Part shown: positions 1-5,686 of the stretch, piece after piece
How the letters are laid out: every line of letters starts with the position of its first letter
Numbering within the stretch: position 1 is the first letter of the stretch
Assembly (NCBI GenBank): GCA_945918815.1
Contig: CAMEIU010000095.1
Span: forward strand, 1 to 8,229
Length of the DNA stretch: 8,229 nt
Source of the DNA: an uncultured Clostridia bacterium
GTDB lineage: Bacteria > Bacillota > Clostridia > Oscillospirales > Oscillospiraceae
Reading direction: 5' to 3'
Notes under the pieces: model-generated
Told to the model about the DNA's origin: nothing
The model's database searches: none
The model's input: only the letters and a program-made list of their open reading frames with translations
Position numbers and translations under genes: made by a program

Positions 1-738
1 CGGGCGGCGGTGGAACCCGACTGCGCCGTCCTGCCGGAGCCTTTGACCGAAGAAAACATCGAGGCCCTGGACCAGCTGGAGCCCTGCGGGGCGGGCTGTC
101 CCAAGCCGGTGTTCTATATGGACGGCCTGACCGTGGAGCAGCTCTCCGAGGTGGGCGGCGGCAAGCATCTCCGGCTCCGCCTGGGCCGGGGCGGTCACAG
201 CTTCGGGGCCATCTTCTTCTCCACCACGGCGCTGCGCTCCGGCATCGGGCCGGGGGACCGGGTGGAGGCCGCCTTTACGCCCCAGATCAACGAGTTCCGC
301 GGCGTCCGGTCAGTCCAGCTGAACTTGGTGGACATCCGTCCCGACCAGGCCAGCCGGGAGAGCTATGTGGCGGAGCGGACCATCTATGAAAAGCACACCG
401 GGGGCCAGCCCCTGACGGCCCAAGAGGCCGGGACCTTGCTGCCGGAGCGCAGCGACTTCACCGCCGTGTGGCGGTATCTCACCAGCCACGCCCAGAATCA
501 TCAGATGCAGGAGGACTTCGGCTGCCTGGCCCGGAAGATCGCCCGTTATGCGGGTATGCCCTATAATCCGGGCCGCATGCGCATCTGCCTGGACGTGTTC
601 CGGGAGCGGGGCCTCTTGAACTATGATAAAAACCGGAGCTGGATTCGCATTACCCTGGCCGAGCCGAGAGGCAAAGTGGATCTGGAGCAAAGCCCCATCC
701 TGATTCAGCTCAAACAACAGAAGAAAGCCGGTGACTGA
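1..738 (+). CDS. recJ: Single-stranded-DNA-specific exonuclease RecJ, C-terminal part (5' end outside window)
   Basis: RecJ is a 5'-3' single-strand DNA exonuclease used in recombinational and mismatch repair; its DHH/DHHA1 catalytic core would lie upstream of the window. About 245 residues are visible. The reading frame is open from base 1, so the GTG at 10 is an internal valine and not a start. Residues 26-38 (LEPCGAGCPKPVF) match the RecJ signature usually seen as LEPFGxGNPxPxF and open the OB-fold, which runs to about residue 115 and includes the GKHLRLRL and FRGVRSVQL strands. The rest, to residue 245, resembles the extra C-terminal domain of Firmicutes RecJ proteins (RecJ_C type), ending in a lysine-rich tail. 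The two cysteines in the signature replace the usual Phe and Asn. The stop overlaps or abuts the rel start, suggesting co-transcription. Family assignment is firm; the C-terminal domain name is from memory of the family. Confidence 0.92.
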   Translation, partial: RAAVEPDCAVLPEPLTEENIEALDQLEPCGAGCPKPVFYMDGLTVEQLSEVGGGKHLRLRLGRGGHSFGAIFFSTTALRSGIGPGDRVEAAFTPQINEFRGVRSVQLNLVDIRPDQASRESYVAERTIYEKHTGGQPLTAQEAGTLLPERSDFTAVWRYLTSHAQNHQMQEDFGCLARKIARYAGMPYNPGRMRICLDVFRERGLLNYDKNRSWIRITLAEPRGKVDLEQSPILIQLKQQKKAGD

Positions 739-2926
739 TATGGAAACTGCGGAAGGAAGATACCAATCCCTCCTGCGGGCCATTGCCCGTCACGCCCCCA
801 CCACGGACATCGCTCTGGTGGACAAGGCGTACCACTTCGCGGATCAAAAGCATAAAAAGCAGCTGCGGAAAAGCGGCGAGCCCTATATCATCCATCCCTT
901 GGCCGTGGCCGAGATCGTGGTGGAAATCGGTCTGGACACCGACGCCATTCTGGCCGCCCTGCTCCATGACTGCCTGGAGGACACCGACGCCAGCTACGAC
1001 GAGATCGTCCGGCTCTTCGGCTCCACGGTGGCGGAGCTGGTGGAGGGCGTCACCAAGCTGACAAGAGTGGAGTATTCCACCACGGAAGAGCAGCAGATGG
1101 AGAGCCTCAGAAAGATGTTCATGGCCATGAGCAAGGATATCCGGGTCATCCTCATCAAGATCTCCGACCGGCTCCACAATATGCGGACTCTGGAGTACCA
1201 GACTCCCGCCAAGCAGTATTCCAAGTCCATGGAGACCATGGAGATCTACGCCCCTCTGGCCCACCGGCTTGGCATGCAGAAGCTCAAATGGGAGCTGGAG
1301 GACATCGCCCTCCAGTACCTGGACCCGGAAGGCTATAAGGAACTTGTGGACTACTTGGAGGCCAACAAGGAATCTTCCGAAAAATTCATGCAGACCATCC
1401 AGGAGACCATCACCCAGAGACTGGAGAGCGTGGGCATCCACGGCAAGATCTACGGTCGGGTCAAGCACACCTATTCCATTTATCGGAAACTGAAAGACCA
1501 GAACAAAACCATTGAGGAGCTGTACGACCTGTACGCCTTCCGGGTCATTGTGGACACCATCCCCGACTGCTACAATGTTCTGGGCCATATCCACGATCTG
1601 TTCAACCCGGTGCCCGGCCGGTTCAAGGACTATATTTCCACCCCGAAGCCCAACATGTACCAGTCTCTACATACCACGGTCATCGGCGACCAGGGTGTGC
1701 CCTTCGAGGTGCAGATCCGCACCTGGGAGATGCATGAGACCGCCGAATACGGCGTCGCCGCCCACTGGAAGTACAAGCAGGGCGGCCAGGGCGCAGGCAA
1801 TGAGAAGGAATTCGAGTGGGTCCGCAGGCTCCTGGAGAGCCAGCAGGACACGGAGGCCGAGGACTATATCCACTCCCTGAAGGTGGATATGTTCAACGAC
1901 GAGGTCTTCGTCTTCACCCCCAAGGGCAAGGTCATCTCCCTGCCCGCCGGGTCCACGCCCATTGACTTCGCCTACGCCATCCACTCCGCCGTGGGCAACT
2001 CCATGGTGGGCGCCAAGATCAACAACCGGATCGCCAGCTTCGACATGCGGCTGAACAACGGCGACATCTGCGAGATTCTCACCTCCAAATCTGCCCGGGG
2101 TCCCAGCCGCGACTGGCTGAAAATCTGCCAGAGCAACCAGGCCCGAATCAAGATCAAGCAGTGGTTCAAGAAGGAGAAGCGGGAGGAGAACGTCCTCCAC
2201 GGCAAGGCCAGCTTCGAGGCGGAGCTGCGCCGCATGAGCATCGATCCCTCCGTCCTCCAGAACGAGGAGATTCTTCCCACCATTCTGAAGAAAGTCAGCT
2301 TCGACACCCTGGACGATATGTACGCCGCCATCGGCTACGGCGGCATCACCTCGGTGAAGTGCGTCAACCGCATCCGGGACGAGCTGGTCAAGGCCAACAA
2401 GGCCCTGCCCGGGAAAGAGGCACTGCAGCCCAAGGCCCTCAACGCCGTCAAGAAAGCCAACGTCACGGCCAACTCCGGCGTCATTGTGGAGGATATCGGC
2501 TCCTGCCTGGTGAAGTTCGCCCGCTGCTGCACCCCCGTGCCCGGCGACCCCATCGTGGGCTTTGTCACCAAGGGCTACGGCGTGTCCATCCACCGGTGCG
2601 ACTGTCCCAACGCCCACCCGGAGCTGATTGAAAAGCAGCCGGACCGCTGGGTCCGGGCTTCCTGGGCCGTGGCCATGCCCGACGAGACCTTCTCCACCTC
2701 TCTGGAGATCGACTGCCGCGACCGGGACGGCTTGATGCTGGACATTGCCACCGCCATGAATTCCATGAAGATCAAGATCAGCGAAATCGGCTGCCGCGCC
2801 TTCCCCGACGGCCACGCCGTCGCCAGCCTGACCTTCAGCGTCGCCAGCGTCAGTGACCTGAACACCATCTGCGCCAAGCTTAGAGGCATCGCAGGGGTGG
2901 AGAAGGTCAGAAGAGGGAAATCCTGA
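731..2926 (+). CDS. relA: Bifunctional (p)ppGpp synthetase/hydrolase (Rel/SpoT family)
   Basis: This cytosolic, ribosome-associated enzyme makes (p)ppGpp from ATP and GDP/GTP and also hydrolyses it, setting the stringent response. It has 731 residues, the usual long-Rel size. The N-terminal HD hydrolase keeps its metal site: H55, H79-D80, E83-D84 and the SDRLHN motif with D146. The synthetase follows at about 235-350, with YGRVKHTYSIYRKL, YDLYAFR, RFKD at 297-300, YQSLHTT at 310-316, and HETAEYGVAAHWKYK. The RFKD form (RxKD) is the charge type of bifunctional enzymes, unlike the ExDD of synthetase-only RelA. A TGS domain lies at about 388-450. The zinc-finger-like module at 597-627 has C599, C600, H621 and C625, and an ACT domain spans about 655-728. 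Both activities should therefore be intact. The start is GTG at 731, overlapping recJ by 8 bases; ATG at 740, one base after the recJ stop, is equally possible because neither has a strong Shine-Dalgarno sequence. Confidence 0.97.
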   Translation: MTDMETAEGRYQSLLRAIARHAPTTDIALVDKAYHFADQKHKKQLRKSGEPYIIHPLAVAEIVVEIGLDTDAILAALLHDCLEDTDASYDEIVRLFGSTVAELVEGVTKLTRVEYSTTEEQQMESLRKMFMAMSKDIRVILIKISDRLHNMRTLEYQTPAKQYSKSMETMEIYAPLAHRLGMQKLKWELEDIALQYLDPEGYKELVDYLEANKESSEKFMQTIQETITQRLESVGIHGKIYGRVKHTYSIYRKLKDQNKTIEELYDLYAFRVIVDTIPDCYNVLGHIHDLFNPVPGRFKDYISTPKPNMYQSLHTTVIGDQGVPFEVQIRTWEMHETAEYGVAAHWKYKQGGQGAGNEKEFEWVRRLLESQQDTEAEDYIHSLKVDMFNDEVFVFTPKGKVISLPAGSTPIDFAYAIHSAVGNSMVGAKINNRIASFDMRLNNGDICEILTSKSARGPSRDWLKICQSNQARIKIKQWFKKEKREENVLHGKASFEAELRRMSIDPSVLQNEEILPTILKKVSFDTLDDMYAAIGYGGITSVKCVNRIRDELVKANKALPGKEALQPKALNAVKKANVTANSGVIVEDIGSCLVKFARCCTPVPGDPIVGFVTKGYGVSIHRCDCPNAHPELIEKQPDRWVRASWAVAMPDETFSTSLEIDCRDRDGLMLDIATAMNSMKIKISEIGCRAFPDGHAVASLTFSVASVSDLNTICAKLRGIAGVEKVRRGKS

Positions 2927-2943
2927 TGATATAGACGCGCATA

Positions 2944-2975
2944 CAGCGCCGTAGGGGCGACCCTTGCGGTCGCCC
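2944..2975 (+). repeat. Dispersed palindromic repeat, copy 1 (rel-dtd gap)
   Basis: This 32-base segment recurs on the opposite strand at 5642 down to 5611 with one mismatch (T at 2970 versus C). It contains a perfect 8-bp hairpin, GGGCGACC at 2955-2962 pairing with GGTCGCCC at 2968-2975 around a CTTGC loop. After a G/G mismatch, two further pairs extend the stem. A second inverted pair, GCATAC at 2939-2944 and GTATGC at 2976-2981, flanks it. No T-run follows, so it does not look like an ordinary intrinsic terminator. It resembles REP-type extragenic palindromes, which may stabilise or end transcripts; that role is inference. Confidence 0.85.
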
Positions 2976-3027
2976 GTATGCATGATTTCCAAACGGGCAA
3001 ATTCAATCAGAAACGGAGTATTCCATT

Positions 3028-3477
3028 ATGCGAGCAGTTGTAACACGGGTCCGGGAGGCTTCCGTGACCATTGACGGGGAGATTGTGGGCCAGATTGGCC
3101 GCGGTTTCCTGATTCTGCTGGGCGTTACCCAGGAAGATACCCCGGCCCTTTGCCGGAAGCTGGCAGAAAAAGTGCTGGGCCTGCGCATTTTTACCGATGA
3201 AAATTATAAAATGAATCTGGGCCTCGGCGACGTGGGCGGCAGCGTCCTGGTGGTGAGCCAGTTCACCCTCTACGGTGATTGCAGCCACGGCCGCCGTCCC
3301 AACTTCCTGGCCGCCGCCGGTCCCGAGCAGGCCGTTCCGCTCTACGAGCAGTTCTTGCAGGAGTGCGAACGCCTTGGCTTCCCGCCCCAGCACGGCCAAT
3401 TCGGCGCCCACATGCAGGTGGCCTCCGTCAACGACGGCCCCGTGACCATGATTGTGGATACGAAGGACTTGAAGTAG
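3028..3477 (+). CDS. dtd: D-aminoacyl-tRNA deacylase
   Basis: Dtd is a cytosolic homodimeric proofreading enzyme that hydrolyses D-amino acids, and glycine mischarged on tRNA-Ala, from tRNA, keeping them out of translation. At 149 residues it has the family length. The two hallmark motifs are present: SQFTLYGD at 77-84, and GPVT at 137-140, whose Gly-cisPro pair inserts into the partner subunit's active site. The conserved GRRPNF segment (88-93) and FGAHM (125-129) also fit. The start ATG is preceded by GGAG at 3015-3018 with nine bases between, and the protein opens with the usual MRAVVTRV beta strand. The gene follows rel, as in many Firmicutes, after a 101-base gap that holds a palindromic repeat. 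The TAG stop lies inside another repeat copy (GTAGGGGCGAC from 3474). Confidence 0.97.
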   Translation: MRAVVTRVREASVTIDGEIVGQIGRGFLILLGVTQEDTPALCRKLAEKVLGLRIFTDENYKMNLGLGDVGGSVLVVSQFTLYGDCSHGRRPNFLAAAGPEQAVPLYEQFLQECERLGFPPQHGQFGAHMQVASVNDGPVTMIVDTKDLK

Positions 3478-3501
3478 GGGCGACGATGTTTGATCGTGCG
3501 C
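3474..3501 (+). repeat. Dispersed palindromic repeat, copy 2 (half-copy at dtd stop)
   Basis: GTAGGGGCGAC at 3474-3484 is identical to 2951-2961 in copy 1, after which the sequences diverge. The segment folds as GCGACGAT (3480-3487) against ATCGT-g-CGC (3493-3501) with a GTTTG loop and one bulged G. TGATCGTGCG at 3491-3500 recurs on the same strand at 5645-5654, beside copy 3. The TAG at 3475-3477 is both part of the repeat and the dtd stop codon. Confidence 0.65.
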
Positions 3502-3507
3502 GCTCCA

Positions 3508-3517
3508 TTGTCCATTG
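3508..3517 (-). repeat. ATTGTCCATT word, inverse of the sequence at the hemZ stop
   Basis: ATTGTCCATT here is the exact reverse complement of AATGGACAAT at 5584-5593. In both places it sits next to a GTAGGGGCG-type palindrome, so it is probably a second module of the same dispersed element. At ten bases the match is weak on its own and rests on this shared context. Confidence 0.45.
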
Positions 3518-3519
3518 AG

Positions 3520-3525
3520 AAGGAG
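3520..3525 (+). promoter_or_regulatory. Strong ribosome binding site for the MBL-fold gene
   Basis: AAGGAG lies five bases before the ATG at 3531. It fixes that ATG as the start and suggests independent ribosome loading downstream of the repeat-filled gap. Confidence 0.8.
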
Positions 3526-3530
3526 TAACT

Positions 3531-4130
3531 ATGCAGATTTGGACCTTTCAGCTGGGCCCTTTGGGGGCGAACTGTTATATTGTGGCCGATGAGGAGACCA
3601 AGGCCTGCGCCGTGGTGGATCCGGGCGGCCACGGAGACAAGGTTGCCCAATGGCTGCGGGAGCAGGGGCTGACGCCCCGGTATGTGCTTTTGACCCACGG
3701 CCACTTTGACCATGTGGGCGGCGTGGAGAAGCTCATGCGCCAGTTTCCCGGCCTGCCGGTCTATCTCCATGAGGCCGACACCCATCTCAGCGGCGCCCTG
3801 GCCCAGGGCCTCCGCTGGACCGACACTTACGGCGAGGGCGACGTACTCACCCTGGATTCCATTCAATTTACGGTCCTCCATACGCCGGGCCACACCCCCG
3901 GCTCCGTGTGCCTGCGGACCGGCGACGTGCTTCTGACCGGCGACACCCTGTTCGCCGGGTCCTGCGGCCGGACCGATTTCCCCGGCGGCAGCTGGGAAGA
4001 GATGATGGCTTCCCTTGAACATTTGGCGGCTCTGGAAGGAAATTTCCAGGTGCTTCCGGGCCACGGAGAGCCTTCCACCCTGGAGGCGGAACGGGCCTCC
4101 AATCCTTACATGCGCGAGGGCAGAACATGA
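3531..4130 (+). CDS. Metallo-beta-lactamase-fold hydrolase (glyoxalase II-like, YqgX/YcbL type)
   Basis: This is a 199-residue cytosolic zinc hydrolase of the glyoxalase II-like branch. The metal site is complete: THGHFDH at 55-61 (H56, H58, D60, H61), H121 in HTPGHTPGS, D138 in GDTLF, and H178 in LPGHGEPST. GSCGRTDFPGGS (143-154) is typical of the short YcbL/YqgX group. It lacks the C-terminal substrate-binding domain of true hydroxyacylglutathione hydrolases, which run to about 250 residues, so glutathione thioester hydrolysis should not be assumed; the substrate is unknown. It starts at the ATG behind AAGGAG. Its last four bases, ATGA, overlap the start of hemZ, so the two are probably translated together. 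An MBL gene between dtd and hemZ is a recurring Clostridia arrangement, which supports vertical inheritance. Confidence 0.9.
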   Translation: MQIWTFQLGPLGANCYIVADEETKACAVVDPGGHGDKVAQWLREQGLTPRYVLLTHGHFDHVGGVEKLMRQFPGLPVYLHEADTHLSGALAQGLRWTDTYGEGDVLTLDSIQFTVLHTPGHTPGSVCLRTGDVLLTGDTLFAGSCGRTDFPGGSWEEMMASLEHLAALEGNFQVLPGHGEPSTLEAERASNPYMREGRT

Positions 4131-5596
4131 AGCTGTATTTGAAGGGCCATCAGGAGCTTTACGCCGTGGAGCAGCTGCAAATGCAGCTCTTCCCGGAGGA
4201 ACCGGCGGAGACCGTCTCGAGCCCCTTTACCGGGGACGGCGCGGTCTCGTCTCTGTCCCGGGGGAAACGTTGGCTGACAGCCGCGGCCACGATCCGCTGG
4301 AAGGGGAAGACCGGCCGGGCCGTCCGGCGGCTGGACATGAGTAAGGCGGACGACGTGCGCCTGCGCCGCCGGATTTTGCAGCAGAGCTATTATCTGGCGG
4401 CGGTCCAGGTCCTGGGGGCCACGCCGCCCTGGGGGGCCCTGGCCGGGGTCCGGCCCACCAAGCTGTCCACCCAGCATCTTCTGGACGGCGGCACGGCGGC
4501 GTCTGCGGACCGAATGCTCCGGGACGTCTACTTTGTCACGCCGTCGCGGCGGCGGCTGTGTATCGACGCCTCCCGCCATACGGTGGAGGCCGCGTCCCTG
4601 CTGCGGCCCAAGGATTTGTCGGTCTACATCGGCATTCCCTTCTGTCCCACCCGCTGTGCCTACTGCTCCTTTGTCAGCCAGTCGGTGGAGAAATTCGGCC
4701 AGTTTTTGGAGCCGTACCTGGAAGCCCTGTGCAGGGAAATCGAATACACCGGCAGGCTCTTAAAAGAATCCGGCTGGACCATCCGCAGCCTGTATATGGG
4801 CGGCGGCACGCCCACCACCCTCTCCACGCCTCAGATGGCGCGGCTTTTGCAGGTGATCCGTGACAACTTCGACTTGTCGGAGTGCCTGGAGTTCACCGTG
4901 GAGGGCGGGCGGCCGGATACCCTGGACGTGGAGAAGCTGCGGGTCATCCGCCATGGCGGCGCGGACCGCATGAGCATCAATCCCCAGACCATGTCCGACG
5001 AAGTCCTGCGCCGCATTGGCCGCTGCCATGACACGGCCCAGACCCTCCGGGCCTATGAAGACGCGGTGGAGGCGGGATTTACGGGCATCAACATGGACCT
5101 GATCGCCGGCCTGCCGGGGGACACGGTGGACTCCTTCCTGGATTCCGTCCGCCGGGTGATCCGGCTCCAGCCCAGCAACATCACGGTCCACACCCTGGCC
5201 TTGAAGAAGGCGGCGGCCCTGTACCAGCAGCGGCAGGACCTGCCCTCCGGCGAGGCTGTGGCCGCCATGCTGGACCAGACGGAGCGGGAATTGCGGCAGG
5301 CGGGGTATGAGCCCTACTATCTCTACCGGCAGAAATACATGTCCGGCAGCTTTGAAAACGTGGGCTGGTGCAAGCCCGGCTTTACGGGGTATTATAATAT
5401 CTATATGATGGAAGAGCTGCACACGATTCTCTCCCTGGGCGGCGGCGGGATGAACAAGGTCAACCTGGGACCCAACCAGTTGGAGCGGTTCCACAACCCT
5501 AAGATTCCACAGGATTATATCGCGAGAATTGACACGATTCTCCGGCAGAAGGACGAGATTTTTGCGATTTTAAATCAATTGATAATGGACAATTGA
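4127..5596 (+). CDS. hemZ: HemZ-type radical SAM protein (coproporphyrinogen III dehydrogenase-like)
   Basis: This is a 489-residue member of the HemN/HemZ radical SAM family, close to the roughly 500 residues of Bacillus HemZ. Residues 1-160 form the HemZ-specific N-terminal region, with PWGALAGVRPTKL at 101-113. The radical SAM core follows: the CxxxCxxC cluster site at C173, C177 and C180 (PFCPTRCAYCSF), the SAM-binding GGGTPT at 225-230, FTVEGGRPDT at 256-265, and MDLIAGLPGD at 323-332. YYLYRQKYMSGSFENVGW near 397-414 is characteristic of HemZ. The family is annotated as oxygen-independent conversion of coproporphyrinogen III to protoporphyrinogen IX, but many HemN-like relatives lack that activity and no other haem gene is nearby, so the reaction is uncertain. 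GAGGG at 4116-4120 serves the ATG, which overlaps the upstream stop. The last residues (NQLIMDN) and the stop are encoded by repeat sequence. Confidence 0.88.
   Translation: MKLYLKGHQELYAVEQLQMQLFPEEPAETVSSPFTGDGAVSSLSRGKRWLTAAATIRWKGKTGRAVRRLDMSKADDVRLRRRILQQSYYLAAVQVLGATPPWGALAGVRPTKLSTQHLLDGGTAASADRMLRDVYFVTPSRRRLCIDASRHTVEAASLLRPKDLSVYIGIPFCPTRCAYCSFVSQSVEKFGQFLEPYLEALCREIEYTGRLLKESGWTIRSLYMGGGTPTTLSTPQMARLLQVIRDNFDLSECLEFTVEGGRPDTLDVEKLRVIRHGGADRMSINPQTMSDEVLRRIGRCHDTAQTLRAYEDAVEAGFTGINMDLIAGLPGDTVDSFLDSVRRVIRLQPSNITVHTLALKKAAALYQQRQDLPSGEAVAAMLDQTERELRQAGYEPYYLYRQKYMSGSFENVGWCKPGFTGYYNIYMMEELHTILSLGGGGMNKVNLGPNQLERFHNPKIPQDYIARIDTILRQKDEIFAILNQLIMDN
5575..5596 (+). repeat. TCAATTG/CAATTGA inverted repeat spanning the hemZ stop
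   Basis: TCAATTG (5575-5581) and CAATTGA (5590-5596) form a 7-bp inverted repeat around an eight-base loop. The right arm contains the hemZ TGA. AATGGACAAT within it matches 3508-3517 in inverse orientation. It is AT-rich against a GC-rich gene, consistent with a separate repeat module joined to the gene end. Confidence 0.6.
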
Positions 5597-5605
5597 CAGG
5601 CGGTT

Positions 5606-5654
5606 CGTAGGGGCGGCCGCAAGGGTCGCCCCTACGGCGCTGCCTGATCGTGCG
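5606..5654 (-). repeat. Dispersed palindromic repeat, copy 3 (hemZ-amidohydrolase gap)
   Basis: Bases 5606-5618 pair with 5624-5636 in a 13-bp stem with one G-U pair and a GCAAG loop, the strongest hairpin in the window. Read on the minus strand, 5642 to 5611 matches copy 1 (2944-2975) at 31 of 32 positions. TGATCGTGCG at 5645-5654 repeats 3491-3500. A short T-rich stretch begins at 5655, but it is about 18 bases past the stem, too far for a classical terminator. A role in 3'-end formation or transcript stability is possible but unproven. I see no clear -35/-10 promoter in the rest of the gap before 5687. Confidence 0.85.
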
Positions 5655-5672
5655 TTTTACATTTTTATCTTC

Positions 5673-5679
5673 AGAAAGG
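5673..5679 (+). promoter_or_regulatory. Ribosome binding site for the amidohydrolase
   Basis: AGAAAGG ends seven bases before the ATG at 5687 and supports that start. Confidence 0.65.
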
Positions 5680-5686
5680 CACTTCA

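Noticed and set aside
710..1594. Minus-strand open frame (294 codons) opposite the start of rel
   Set aside because: It overlaps the conserved HD and synthetase motifs of Rel and has no recognisable content of its own.
1667..2992. Long minus-strand open frame (441 codons) opposite rel
   Set aside because: It is antisense to a Rel gene with complete domain motifs. The translation is rich in Gly, Val, Asp and His, as expected from the complement of GC-rich codons, and shows no domain.
2927..3027. CRISPR array, riboswitch or small RNA gene in the rel-dtd gap
   Set aside because: Only one palindrome is present in 101 bases, with no regularly spaced repeats, no known aptamer core and no tRNA-like fold that I could recognise.
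3531..5596. Novel defence or biosynthetic system formed by the MBL-fold and radical SAM genes
   Set aside because: Both match the housekeeping YqgX-type and HemZ families in a known Clostridia gene order. No precursor peptide, transporter or defence partner lies between them.
5606..5670. Intrinsic terminator after hemZ
   Set aside because: The hairpin is strong, but the T-rich stretch begins about 18 bases after the stem and is broken up, so a standard Rho-independent terminator is not supported.
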